Shown here: one piece after another, positions 7,816-16,289 of the stretch
How positions within the stretch are numbered: position 1 is the stretch's first letter
How the letters are laid out: each line of letters begins with the position of its first letter
NCBI RefSeq assembly: GCF_002234405.1
Contig: NZ_NMQT01000083.1
Location: 34,002 to 98,001 of the forward strand
From: Amycolatopsis thailandensis
GTDB lineage: Bacteria; Actinomycetota; Actinomycetes; Mycobacteriales; Pseudonocardiaceae
Direction: 5' to 3'
DNA: 64,000 bases
Position numbers and translations under genes: made by a program
The notes under the pieces: model-generated
Seen by the model: only the letters and a program-made list of their open reading frames with translations
What the model was told of the DNA's origin: nothing
Database searches by the model: none

Positions 7816-8880
7816 TCATTTCGGGTCGTCCACCGGACGGACGCCCCAGGGGTCGGCGATCGCCGCGCGATCGTCGAGTTCTTCCGCGAGGGAGAGCCAG
7901 ATCTCCGAAAAGTGGCGGGCGAGGCTCGTGATCATCGCCAGGCAGTGAGGGGGAACAGCCTCCGTGGAACCGAGCCAATCCTTGGCCTCGGCCGCGGTGT
8001 GCTGAATGAGCCGCAACAGCCGTCTGCCTTGCTCGTTGTGCCGCAAAGAGGGATCCCGCAGCAGTTTCTCCAGTGCGTACCGGGCCACATCGTGGTCCAC
8101 GCCCGGCGACTTGGCCACTTCCGCGCCGAACTTCGCGGCGGTGACCGCGTCGGCCTCCCCCGCGACGGGCTCGAGTCGCGCGGCGTCCTTCTCCGCCTCA
8201 CCATTCGATCGCGACTCGGAGGACTCGGCTTCCGCACCGCGTTCGAGCCGTTTGCGGACAGCCCGTACCGTGCCGGGTGAGACACCGGCGGCCCGGGCGA
8301 CCTCGCGCAGCGACGCGTTCGGGTTCGACGCGATGAACTCCGCGGTCCGCTGCCGCCCCTCCTCGTGGTTCAACGGGCGCACCTTGCCATCCCTGCCGAT
8401 GCGCGCGGCCACCTCCGGAACGGAGTCGGTGGACCGCCGGATCGACGCCACGGTCCTGGCACCGAGACCCGTGATCTCCGCGATGGTCCGATCCGACAGG
8501 CGGGGATGGGCGGCGACGATCCGGATCGTCGCGGCCCGGCGATCGGCCTGGGACAGCGGGAGGCCATGGGTCACGTTCGCCCGCACCGCCCGCAGGAACC
8601 CCTCCTCGGGATCGCCGTCGAAGAACTCGACGTCGATCGTGTCCTGCCCCCTCATCGACGCCGCCATCAACCGGTGCATCCCGTCGATGACCCGCATCGT
8701 GCGCCGGTCGACCAGGATGGGCGGCAGCGGTGCGTCCGTTTCCGCGAGCCGCGCGACATGTCTCTTGTCCTCGCCTCTCAGCCGGGGCGACTCACCCGCT
8801 CTCAGCGAAAGAATGGGAATCGTGACTATTTCCTCATGCGCCGTCACCGAACGGAACAGCCGTGCATTCGAATCGATCAT
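7816..8880 (-). CDS. StrR/Bbr-family pathway activator 2 (ParB-like N-terminal domain)
   Basis: 354-residue paralogue of the activator at 6589-7560, with the same order: ParB-like domain (AGESPRLRGEDKRHV, then TMRVIDGMHRLM), HTH around SDRTIAEITGLGARTVASIRR, and a second HTH-like region SLREVARAAGVSPGTVRAVRK. It then has a longer charged linker (about residues 225-265) and a C-terminal alpha-helical domain ending with an acidic tail. ATG 8880 is chosen because GGGGGA precedes it at a suitable distance. An in-frame start at 8934 would add 18 residues with no family resemblance. Both activators share the C-terminal motifs RLLRLI/PPH. It is expressed separately from activator 1 because of the hairpin at 7780-7810. 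Two StrR-type regulators next to each other is unusual for one cluster. Confidence 0.88.
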   Translation of the reverse strand: MIDSNARLFRSVTAHEEIVTIPILSLRAGESPRLRGEDKRHVARLAETDAPLPPILVDRRTMRVIDGMHRLMAASMRGQDTIDVEFFDGDPEEGFLRAVRANVTHGLPLSQADRRAATIRIVAAHPRLSDRTIAEITGLGARTVASIRRSTDSVPEVAARIGRDGKVRPLNHEEGRQRTAEFIASNPNASLREVARAAGVSPGTVRAVRKRLERGAEAESSESRSNGEAEKDAARLEPVAGEADAVTAAKFGAEVAKSPGVDHDVARYALEKLLRDPSLRHNEQGRRLLRLIQHTAAEAKDWLGSTEAVPPHCLAMITSLARHFSEIWLSLAEELDDRAAIADPWGVRPVDDPK

Positions 8881-9439
8881 GCATCCCCCATGACGTCCGA
8901 CACCGTCCGAGGCCCCGGTCCCCACGTCTCCCACCGCTCACGACAAGCCAAAAACGACCGCGTACTCGACCGGCTCTCCGCCGCCGAGCCGAAGTGGCAG
9001 GCTCTGATCCGTGACCCCCACGCAAGCATCGCGGATTCGACCATGGTGAGCAAGAGTCGCCGCTCCGCTTACCTCGGCCTCATCGTCGTCGATGTCATTC
9101 GGGCCGAAACAATCAAGCCTGAATTCCGGATGCATTCACGGCCGATACGAGCGAACCGTTATCGCGTACCCGAATCCGATCGTGACCCCGCCGACGGTGA
9201 AAACGGGATTGCGGCGGAGTATCATTCATCTCTTGTACGGACCTTGAGAACGATCTTCGAAGTCTCGATCGTCCGGCGACGACGAATTCCGAAGCTGTCG
9301 GCGCCCACGAATCGGGTATTCGTCACGGTGAAGCCGGGATTCCACGATCGCCCGTACCCGTAGTGGCCCAGCTCACGCGAGCGAGAGCAAGCCGGGCACC
9401 ACCCTCAGGCCGGTCCCCGCCGGATGGGAGACTGTCCGG
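8881..9439. other. 559-bp intergenic region without a confident gene
   Basis: Divergent promoter region between activator 2 (minus) and the histidine kinase gene (plus). It is visibly less GC-rich than its surroundings between about 9040 and 9350. A 157-codon open frame on the plus strand (8890-9363) and a 65-codon one on the minus strand (8938-9135) exist, but neither shows a recognisable domain, a good ribosome site or actinobacterial third-position bias. I see no strong palindrome and no copy of the StrR operator. Confidence 0.6.
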
Positions 9440-10639
9440 GTGATCACCCGGCTGCGGTCCTGTTGGTCCGCGATCCGGTACCTGACTGTCGGCGCGGCCT
9501 CTTCGATGGTGTCCTGGTTCGTACTCGTCGGCATGCTGTTCGTGCTGCTGATGTGCCCGTTCGGCGTCGGGATCCCGGCGTTGCCGGTCGCGCTCCGGCT
9601 GATCCGCCGTCCGGTCGACTTCGAACGCCGGCGCGCCGCCCGCCTGCTGGACGAGCCGATCCCCGCGCCGTACCGGGAGGGCAACCCGGTGACCGATCCG
9701 GCCTCGCGGCGGGACCTGGGCTGGCTCGCCTTCCACGGCGCGACCGGGTTCGTCATCGGGATCTTCGCCGTAGCGCTGCCGCTCGGCGGTCTCCGGCAGG
9801 TCGTCACGGCGTTCGTCTGGCCGACGGTGCCCGGCGGGCTGGAAAGCTCACTCGGGTTCATGGTGACGTCCTGGCCCACGGCGGCGCTCAGCGCGATCAC
9901 CGGTGTCGGCATGATGGCGCTCGTGTTCCTGGCCCCCGCGGTGGCGCGGTGGCAGGCCTCCGTCGCGCGCAAGCTGCTCGCCCCCGCGCCCGGTGTCGTG
10001 CTGACCGACCGCGTCGTCGAACTGGCCGCGACCCGTGCCGCCGCGCTGGAGGCGCACGGCAACGAACTCCGCCGTCTCGAACGGGACCTGCACGACGGGA
10101 CGCAGGCGAGGATCGCGGCGGTGGTGCTGCAACTGGGGATCGCCGACTCGATCTTCGACAAGAATCCGGAAAAGGCCCGGGAGTTGCTGAGCAAGGCTCA
10201 GGACACCGCGACCGGCGCGCTGGCCGAACTGCGGACCGTCGTCCGGAGCATCCACCCGCCGCTGCTGACCGACCGCGGCCTCGACGGCGCGGTCACCGCG
10301 CTGGCCGACCGCTGCCCCGTTCCGTGCACTGTGGACGTTCGCAGCGACAGCCGTCGTCCCGCCGCCGTCGAAGCGGCCGCCTACTTCGTCGTCGCCGAGA
10401 CGCTGACCAACGTCACCAAGCATTCCGGGGCCGAGCACGCCTGGATCACGCTCGACGGCACCGCGGACACCCTCCTCATCGAGATCCGAGACGACGGCCA
10501 CGGTGGCGCCGACGAATCCGGCGGCAGCGGCCTGTCCGGGATCCGCAAACGCGCCGAGGCGTTCGACGGGACCTTGAAGCTGTCCAGCCCCCACGGTGGG
10601 CCGACCGTACTGAAGGTGGAGTTGCCATGCGGGTCGTGA
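9440..10639 (+). CDS. NarL-type sensor histidine kinase
   Basis: 399-residue membrane sensor kinase. Four hydrophobic segments (about residues 20-55 as a pair, 96-120 and 145-175) precede the HisKA_3 dimerisation domain with ERDLHDGTQAR, in which His218 is the expected phosphorylation site, and a HATPase_c domain with ETLTNVTKHS (N box) and DDGHGGADESGGSGLSGI (G boxes). GTG 9440 is used because the preceding bases contain a GGGAG ribosome site. The 3' end overlaps the response regulator by 13 bases, so this is a cognate two-component pair. The stimulus is unknown; there is no large extracellular sensor domain, so membrane or cell-envelope sensing is plausible. Confidence 0.92.
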   Translation: MITRLRSCWSAIRYLTVGAASSMVSWFVLVGMLFVLLMCPFGVGIPALPVALRLIRRPVDFERRRAARLLDEPIPAPYREGNPVTDPASRRDLGWLAFHGATGFVIGIFAVALPLGGLRQVVTAFVWPTVPGGLESSLGFMVTSWPTAALSAITGVGMMALVFLAPAVARWQASVARKLLAPAPGVVLTDRVVELAATRAAALEAHGNELRRLERDLHDGTQARIAAVVLQLGIADSIFDKNPEKARELLSKAQDTATGALAELRTVVRSIHPPLLTDRGLDGAVTALADRCPVPCTVDVRSDSRRPAAVEAAAYFVVAETLTNVTKHSGAEHAWITLDGTADTLLIEIRDDGHGGADESGGSGLSGIRKRAEAFDGTLKLSSPHGGPTVLKVELPCGS

Positions 10640-11274
10640 TCGTCGAGGACGACGCGCTGCTGCGCGAAGGCCTGGTGCTGCTGCTGAACACCTCCGGCAT
10701 CGACGTCGTCGCGGCGGTGGACGATGTGGACGCGTTCCTCGAACTGGTCGCCGACGACCGGCCCGACGCGGTGATCACCGACGTCCGGCTGCCGCCGACC
10801 CACACCGACGAAGGCCTCCGCGCCGCCGTCAAGGCACGGAAGATGCACCCCGGCCTGCCGGTGCTCGTGCTGTCGGCCCACGTCGAAACCGGGTACGCGG
10901 CGGAGCTCCTGGCCGACGGCAAGGGCGCCGTCGGATACCTGCTCAAGGAACGGGTCGGGAAGGTCGAGAAGTTCCTCGACGCGCTGGACCGGGTCGTCAA
11001 GGGCGGGACGGCCATGGACCCCGAGGTGATCACCCAGCTGATGTCACACCGCCGGGCCACCGATCCGCTCGAAGGGCTGACAGCGCGCGAGCGCGAGGTG
11101 CTCGGGCTCATGGCGGAGGGCTACAACAACACGACCATCGCCGAATTGCTGGTGGTGAGCGACGGCGCGGTGCACAAGCACATCCGGAACATCTTCGCGA
11201 AGCTCGGATTGCCGGAGGACAGCGGGCATCGGCGGGTTCTCGCGGTGCTCGCCTACTTGAGCGGGAAGAACTGA
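10627..11274 (+). CDS. NarL/LuxR-family response regulator
   Basis: 215-residue response regulator. The receiver domain shows the acidic pair EDD near the N-terminus and the phosphoacceptor Asp52 in VITDVRLP, then VLVLSAH and the conserved lysine in LLKERV. The C-terminal LuxR-type HTH is LTAREREVLGLMAEGYNNTTIAELL. It overlaps the kinase gene by 13 bases and is therefore its partner. The next gene is convergent and only 7 bases away, with no obvious hairpin between them. Confidence 0.93.
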   Translation: MRVVIVEDDALLREGLVLLLNTSGIDVVAAVDDVDAFLELVADDRPDAVITDVRLPPTHTDEGLRAAVKARKMHPGLPVLVLSAHVETGYAAELLADGKGAVGYLLKERVGKVEKFLDALDRVVKGGTAMDPEVITQLMSHRRATDPLEGLTAREREVLGLMAEGYNNTTIAELLVVSDGAVHKHIRNIFAKLGLPEDSGHRRVLAVLAYLSGKN

Positions 11275-11281
11275 CGCGAGG

Positions 11282-12250
11282 TCACCGCGCCCGGTTCGCG
11301 GCGCGCTTGACCGTCTTGATCACCGGCGCCGTCTCGATCTGCGTGATGGCGGGCAAGGCGGCCACCCGGGTCGTCAGGTACCGGTACAGATCCCGCTGGT
11401 TCGCGCACACCGCGGTGGCGCACAGGTTCGTCGGCCCCGTCGTGGCCGCGGCGAACGCGATCTCGGGATGCCCGGCCAGGGCCGTACCGGCCTCTTCCAG
11501 GTAGGCGGGGGCGACCGAGAGCCACAGCACGGTCCGGGTGCTGACGTCGAACAGGCTCCCGTCGACGTCGATGTCGAGATACAGCACGCCGCGTTCGCGC
11601 AGTTCGGCCATCCGTCGCCGGACCGTCGTCGGCGACCAGCCGGTCACCGCGGCCAGCTGGGCGAGCTCGGCCCGGCCGTCCATGGAGAGCGTGGCGAGGA
11701 GCTTCCGGTCACCGTCGTCGAGCCGCACCGGTCCCGGGCGATACGGCACCGGTGGCGGACGCAGCCGCGCGATCGCCTCCTCGTCGAGCGAGCCGATCTT
11801 GGCGACGAAGCTGTCCGCGCCGCCGTAGAAGGCGTGCAGTACGGAATGCGCTGTCACGCCTTCCACCCGCGGGGTGCGCGGGAGCTTGGCCAGCAGCAGC
11901 GTCTCGCTGTCTTCCTCGCTTTCCGTGCGGACCGTGCAGGTGATCTCGGTGCCGCCGGAGGTGAGGCTCACCCAGGACGTGTCCGGACGTCGGGCCAGTG
12001 CCTCGGCGACGGCGCCCGACGCGGTGGGCGCGCAGCGCACCCGCAGGAACCACAGCTCCGCGCCCAGCGCGATCGGATCGACGCCGCCGAGCACCCGCAC
12101 CGCCCCCGCCGACCGCAATCGCGCGTACCGGCGGGCGATGGTGCGATCCGACACGCCGAGAACCTCGGCGATCGTGCTGAACGGAGCCCTGCCGTTGATC
12201 TGGAGGGCGTGCACGAGTCGTCGATCAAGCTCGTCGTAGTCGGATTCCAC
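11282..12250 (-). CDS. Lrp/AsnC-family regulator with two HTH-effector modules
   Basis: 322 residues, about twice the usual Lrp/AsnC length. It contains two AsnC-type HTHs: residues about 5-50 (LDRRLVHALQINGRAPFSTIAEVLGVSDRTIARR) and about 175-220 (DRKLLATLSMDGRAELAQLAAVTGWSPTTVRRR). Each is followed by a RAM-like sensing region. Such duplicated regulators are common in actinobacteria and usually respond to amino acids or related metabolites. The start is GTG 12250. It is divergent from the FAD monooxygenase gene, with 117 bases between, and probably regulates that gene. Confidence 0.88.
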   Translation of the reverse strand: MESDYDELDRRLVHALQINGRAPFSTIAEVLGVSDRTIARRYARLRSAGAVRVLGGVDPIALGAELWFLRVRCAPTASGAVAEALARRPDTSWVSLTSGGTEITCTVRTESEEDSETLLLAKLPRTPRVEGVTAHSVLHAFYGGADSFVAKIGSLDEEAIARLRPPPVPYRPGPVRLDDGDRKLLATLSMDGRAELAQLAAVTGWSPTTVRRRMAELRERGVLYLDIDVDGSLFDVSTRTVLWLSVAPAYLEEAGTALAGHPEIAFAAATTGPTNLCATAVCANQRDLYRYLTTRVAALPAITQIETAPVIKTVKRAANRAR

Positions 12251-12367
12251 GGCTTCGAGCCTAATCGGTGTCGGATATCAGCACGTTCTCGCCTATCCAT
12301 GGCCTGACCCGGTTCGGCGGGCGGAACGTTGTCCTCGCCCTGATCGACACGACCAGAGGGAGAATCC

Positions 12368-13807
12368 ATGGACACCGAGGTGCTCGTCGTCGGCGCCGGT
12401 CCGACCGGTATGACGCTGACGAACGAACTGCTTCTCGCGGGGGTCCCGGCAGTGCTGGCCGACAGGCTGCCGCAGCGCAGCGATCTGTCCAAAGCCGGCG
12501 GTGTGCAGTCACGCACACTGGAGGCCTTCGATCAGCGCGGCCTGCTGAAACCGTTGCTGGACAACGGGAACTACCCGACCAGCGCCGGTCACTTCGCCGG
12601 CGTCCCGTTCTCTCCCGAACACGCCGGGCACCGCCTGCCGTGGCGATCAGTGCCGCAGGTGGTCATCGAGGGATTCCTTGAGCGGCACCTTGCCGCGCAG
12701 GGCCTCCACGTCCGGCGCGACCACGAACTGATCGGCCTCGCCCAGGACGAGGACGGGGTCACCGCCACCTTCGCGGGCGGCACCACCGTCCGCTGCCGCT
12801 ACCTCGTCGCCGCCGACGGCGCCCACAGCACCGTGCGATCCCTGCTGCGGGCCGGTTTCCCCGGCAAAGCGGGAACGGCCACCGTGATCGCCGCCGACGT
12901 CCGGTTGAGCGGCGCCGACCAGGTGATGTCGCATACCTGGAACGACGACGGGGACTGGGTGGCACTGTTCGCGCTCGGTACCGATCCGCAAGGCCGGGAG
13001 CTGCGCAGGCTGGTCGTCGGCGGGCCGGGCCGCTCGGTGCCCCGGGACGTCCCGATCACCGAAGAGGAGATCCGGGACGGCCTGCGACGGGTGTACGGGT
13101 CACGGGTGGAACTGCTCGAACTGCGCTACGCCCGCCGCATCACCAACGCGGCCCGGCAAGTCGAGCACTACCGGCACGGACGGGTGTTCCTGGCGGGCGA
13201 TGCCGCGCACGTCCACCTTCCGCTCGGTGCGCAGGGCATGAACACCGGGATCCAGGACGCGCTCAACCTCGGTTGGAAGCTGGGTGGCGCCGTGCACGGA
13301 TGGGCGCCCGGGGACCTGCTGGACACCTATCACTCGGAACGGCATCTGGTCGGAGCCGCCGTGCTGCGCAACGTCCAGGCGCAAAGCCTGTTGATGGACT
13401 GGGCGGGCACCCGCGATCCGGAAGTGCTGGCCGCCAAGGAGCTTTTCGCCGCCATGACGCGACTTCCGGAGGTTCAGCGTCATCTGGGCGACCTGCTGTC
13501 CGGGATGGCCATCACCTACCCGATGCCGGGTTCCGGGAGCCATCCGCTCGTCGGCCGCGCCGCGCCGGACGCGGACCTCGGCCCCGTCCGCGCGCACGAA
13601 CTGCTGCGGTCCGGGCGCGGCGTCCTGATCGACCCGGGTGACCGGTTCGCCAAGGTCGCCGACCTCTGGCCGGACCGGGTCGACCGCGCCGGTCAGGGCG
13701 CCGACACCGAGCCGATGCTCATCCGCCCGGACGGCTACGTGTGCTGGGCCGGTGACCCGGACGACCTCGAAGCGGCGCTCGGCCGCTGGTTCGGCGCGCC
13801 GCGCTGA
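12368..13807 (+). CDS. FAD-dependent aromatic monooxygenase
   Basis: 479-residue class A flavin monooxygenase (PHBH/TfdB type). The N-terminal Rossmann motif VVGAGPTGM is at residues 7-15, the central DG-type motif is LVAADGAHSTVR, and the second FAD motif GDAAHVHLPLGAQGMNTGIQDALNLGWKL is intact. The C-terminal thioredoxin-like tail is short. Relatives hydroxylate phenolic or polyketide aromatics and also include rifampicin monooxygenases. A ribosome site GAGGGAG precedes ATG 12368. It is divergent from the Lrp-type regulator. The substrate is not readable from the sequence. Confidence 0.9.
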   Translation: MDTEVLVVGAGPTGMTLTNELLLAGVPAVLADRLPQRSDLSKAGGVQSRTLEAFDQRGLLKPLLDNGNYPTSAGHFAGVPFSPEHAGHRLPWRSVPQVVIEGFLERHLAAQGLHVRRDHELIGLAQDEDGVTATFAGGTTVRCRYLVAADGAHSTVRSLLRAGFPGKAGTATVIAADVRLSGADQVMSHTWNDDGDWVALFALGTDPQGRELRRLVVGGPGRSVPRDVPITEEEIRDGLRRVYGSRVELLELRYARRITNAARQVEHYRHGRVFLAGDAAHVHLPLGAQGMNTGIQDALNLGWKLGGAVHGWAPGDLLDTYHSERHLVGAAVLRNVQAQSLLMDWAGTRDPEVLAAKELFAAMTRLPEVQRHLGDLLSGMAITYPMPGSGSHPLVGRAAPDADLGPVRAHELLRSGRGVLIDPGDRFAKVADLWPDRVDRAGQGADTEPMLIRPDGYVCWAGDPDDLEAALGRWFGAPR

Positions 13808-13828
13808 CCACCGGCGCTGTCCCTCTCG

Positions 13829-14311
13829 TCAGCTCGGCGGCTGCTGCGTCGGCGGCTGCTGAGTCGGCGGGATGGGCTGCTGCGGGCTGGGCTGGGGGTT
13901 TACGGGCTGTTGGGCCGGGAAGCCCGGCTGCGCGGTCATCGGGTAGCCCGCGGGGGCCGGATACGGTGCGGGACCCGGCTGCCGGAGCGAACGGCCACTC
14001 TTGACGACGCCGACCGCGACCAGGAGCCAGGACAGCACCGCGCCGGCGTCGAGCGGGATGCCGACCCCCATGAAGATCAAGCGGATCTCACTGGCGCTGA
14101 GGTCGTCGGCCCAGGACGACAGGTTCATCACGACGAACTGCCAGGCGATGCTCACCACCGTCGTGACGATCATGATGACGAAAGCGGCCACCATCAGGCC
14201 GGAAACTCCCCTGGACCGGCCTTTGATCGAAAAGACCATGCCGAGGATCCCCACCACGAGCAGCAACACTCGCGGGATGGTTTCGATGACCGTGCTCGTA
14301 AGGGGTGTCAT
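13829..14311 (-). CDS. Small membrane protein with proline/glutamine-rich tail
   Basis: 160 residues with four predicted hydrophobic segments at about residues 12-30, 38-63, 72-95 (weaker) and 88-105. They are followed by a low-complexity cytoplasmic or surface tail (from about residue 112) of repeated PQQP/TQQPP units that ends in TQQPPS. No enzyme motif is visible. It converges on the FAD monooxygenase gene with 21 bases between the stops. Actinobacterial membrane proteins with such tails are often uncharacterised; I do not assign a function. Confidence 0.75.
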   Translation of the reverse strand: MTPLTSTVIETIPRVLLLVVGILGMVFSIKGRSRGVSGLMVAAFVIMIVTTVVSIAWQFVVMNLSSWADDLSASEIRLIFMGVGIPLDAGAVLSWLLVAVGVVKSGRSLRQPGPAPYPAPAGYPMTAQPGFPAQQPVNPQPSPQQPIPPTQQPPTQQPPS

Positions 14312-14467
14312 GCCTGCCTTCCACGAACTCTCCGCCGGACGACCGGCTACGCCAGGCAGATCCTAGGCGGTGGCGGCGTCCCGTGTGGCCGGTTCGGCAA
14401 GGAACCCTCCACACCCCCCTCAAGCCTCTCGGGCCACCTGGCCGTGGTGGCCGGTCCAGTCACGCGG

Positions 14468-14514
14468 GACTGTGTGGATTTCTGAGCGTCCAACGCACCG
14501 AAATCCACACAGTC
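14468..14514. terminator. Palindromic hairpin with 15-bp arms
   Basis: Arms GACTGTGTGGATTTC (14468-14482) and its exact complement (14500-14514) around a 17-base loop. It lies 66 bases downstream of the stop of the minus-strand VOC gene at 14580, so it may terminate that transcript. The loop contains TGAGCGTC, an octamer also present in the loop of the hairpin at 25057-25111, whose stem sequence is unrelated. Confidence 0.65.
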
Positions 14515-14579
14515 GGCGCCCGATTTCCGGTGCCACGCGGAGTCACTGACCCATTCCGCGGACATGCCACATCTGCCCC

Positions 14580-15059
14580 TCAATAGTTCGGCGCGACCGG
14601 TCCGGTGGTCGGATCGTCGAGGTCGAGCGCGGGCATCGCCGCCGCGTCCGGGGCCCAGGTTTCGAGGAACCCTGGCTGGACCGAGAGGTCCACCAGCTCG
14701 ATCCGGGCTCCGATGCTGTCGAGGCGGTGGTAGGTGAAGGAGCGACCGTAGGGGCAGGAGTCGAACTCGATCGGCGCGCCTCGATCCACCAAACGCTCTT
14801 TGTCCGCCATGACGTCCTCGGACCAGTAGCCGATGTGGTCGAAGCGGGAACCGTCGGTCGCGTCCCACGGACTACCGGCGGGGCCCTGGATCACCTCGAA
14901 GAACGGTGGCCCCTCGACGGAGAACACGATGTTGTAGTCCCAGTCCCCGAGAGTGCCCGCGCGGACCGGACTCCAGGTCACGCCCAGGGTCGACGTGAGG
15001 TCCTCGGTCGCCCGTCCGATGTCCTGGACGACGAAGCACAAGTGGTAGAAGGTGTTCAC
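14580..15059 (-). CDS. VOC (glyoxalase/bleomycin-resistance fold) family protein
   Basis: 159 residues containing two beta-alpha-beta-beta-beta modules typical of the vicinal oxygen chelate superfamily. Visible elements are FYHLCFVVQDI with a candidate metal ligand His6 near the start, FDHIGYWSED in the middle (second His), and RIELVDL near the end carrying the glutamate ligand. The start is GTG 15059. Members are dioxygenases, isomerases, epimerases or drug-binding proteins; nothing here decides between them. The downstream hairpin at 14468-14514 is a likely terminator. Confidence 0.82.
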   Translation of the reverse strand: MNTFYHLCFVVQDIGRATEDLTSTLGVTWSPVRAGTLGDWDYNIVFSVEGPPFFEVIQGPAGSPWDATDGSRFDHIGYWSEDVMADKERLVDRGAPIEFDSCPYGRSFTYHRLDSIGARIELVDLSVQPGFLETWAPDAAAMPALDLDDPTTGPVAPNY

Positions 15060-15132
15060 CCGCCCTGTCCACCAACTCCACGATGCGCTGAAACGCCCCG
15101 ACCTCGATCAGCGGCGGTGGCGGCAATGACGG

Positions 15133-15594
15133 TCATAGCTGGTAGGGATAGATTTTGATCTTCTCAGAGCTCAGGTTGATCTCGATCCATTCGCCGTCCA
15201 TCCCGGGAGGCAGGCCGTCGATATGGCCGAGGTCGATCATCGCGCCGGCCAGCTCAAGATGCGCGAACGGCTGCGCCCCCTCGAACCCGGTGAGGCCGAG
15301 CCGTCCTCGGCAGAAGACTCCGCGTTCGTTCTGAAAAAGGCGCGGTTCCTCGACTGCGACCGGCGAGCAGTTGAACTCCCACCGGAACTCCTCGTCCAGT
15401 TCCCACTCGATGTAGTGCTCGCCCGCTGCCGCTTCCGGGTTTCCGCCCCAAAACGCCGGCACGGTCCCGACCGAGGTCATCACGGTGACCGGCGCGGCAT
15501 CGCCGGGCCCCTGGGAAGACCGCTCCACCTGAACCAGCACCGCGTCATCGTTCCGTACGGCACGAGCCCTGCCAAGTGCGCCCTGATGTGCCAC
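15133..15594 (-). CDS. Conserved hypothetical protein, function unknown
   Basis: 153-codon frame on the minus strand. The part from about residue 37 looks like a folded beta-rich domain (EHYIEWELDEEFRWEFN, LGLTGFEGAQPFAHLELAGAMIDLG) and ends in EIKIYPYQL-like residues typical of a small conserved actinobacterial family that I cannot name. The first 35 residues are Ala/Gly/Arg-rich and may not be translated; internal GTG or ATG codons are possible starts. It lies in a patch of small accessory genes between the VOC protein and the acetyltransferase. Confidence 0.6.
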   Translation of the reverse strand: MAHQGALGRARAVRNDDAVLVQVERSSQGPGDAAPVTVMTSVGTVPAFWGGNPEAAAGEHYIEWELDEEFRWEFNCSPVAVEEPRLFQNERGVFCRGRLGLTGFEGAQPFAHLELAGAMIDLGHIDGLPPGMDGEWIEINLSSEKIKIYPYQL

Positions 15595-15608
15595 GTCGGG
15601 GGCAAGGC

Positions 15609-15636
15609 AAACCCGGCTGTCGCGCAGGCCGGGTTT
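15609..15636. repeat. Hairpin upstream of the GNAT gene
   Basis: AAACCCGGC (15609-15617) and GCCGGGTTT (15628-15636) form a perfect 9-bp stem with a 10-base loop, located in the divergent region between the unknown gene (minus) and the acetyltransferase (plus). It has terminator shape, but neither neighbouring gene ends here, so it may be a remnant or a transcript-leader structure. Confidence 0.5.
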
Positions 15637-15698
15637 GGTTCACGGTGGCCATGGAATTTCGGATGCGTCAAGCTCTCGTCCGTGGCAGGTTCGCCCCC

Positions 15699-16253
15699 AT
15701 GCCAGACGATCATCACGCGGCGATATCGACCATGCCGAAGCCGGACGTTCGCATCGTGCAGCTGACCGGCCCTGTGTTCGACTCGCTCGCTCTCGGCGAT
15801 CTGGCCGGAGCAACCGCGGCCGGCCCGGTACCCCTGACGGCCTACCTGGCCGGACCGGACCGGCGTGGGCTGTGGCGCAGGCGCGCCGAACAGGTCGCGT
15901 CCGACCCCGGCAGTGCGGCCTGGGTCACCGGCATAATCTGGGATCGGCAACGGCTGCTGGCTGTCGGAACAGCCGGATACCACGGGCCTCCTGACACAGC
16001 GGGGATGGTCGAGATCGGCTACGCCGTCGACCCCGCATACCGGCGACGCGGTTACGCGCGAGCAGCCTTGGAATCGTTGCTGGCGCGGGCCGCCAAGGAG
16101 CCGCTGGTGCACACCGTCCGGGTCACGATCAGCCCCGACAACACCGCCTCTTACCGATTGGCATCGCAGTACGGCTTCGTCCGGGTCGGCGAACAATGGG
16201 ACGACGAGGACGGACTGGAGATCATCTACGAAACCCCGGCGAATCACCTGTAG
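15699..16253 (+). CDS. GNAT-family N-acetyltransferase
   Basis: About 184 residues. The acetyl-CoA binding motif A is clear: MVEIGYAVDPAYRRRGYARAALESLL (Q/RxxGxG/A seen as RRRGYA), followed by motif B with NTASYRLASQYGFVRVGEQWDDEDGLE. RimJ/RimL-like enzymes of this type acetylate amino groups of small molecules or protein N-termini. The start is uncertain: in-frame ATGs are at 15651, 15699 and 15732. The conserved fold begins shortly after 15732, and 15699 is a compromise. It converges on the DUF6228-like gene with 36 bases between. Confidence 0.85.
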   Translation: MPDDHHAAISTMPKPDVRIVQLTGPVFDSLALGDLAGATAAGPVPLTAYLAGPDRRGLWRRRAEQVASDPGSAAWVTGIIWDRQRLLAVGTAGYHGPPDTAGMVEIGYAVDPAYRRRGYARAALESLLARAAKEPLVHTVRVTISPDNTASYRLASQYGFVRVGEQWDDEDGLEIIYETPANHL

Positions 16254-16289
16254 CCAGCTCTCAAATCTCCCGTCGTGCTGGTGAAATCG

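Noticed and set aside
8890..9363. 157-codon open frame on the plus strand in the large intergenic region
   Set aside because: No recognisable domain, poor ribosome site, unusual composition for the genome, and it begins antisense to the end of the StrR-like gene leader; kept only as a note in the intergenic entry.
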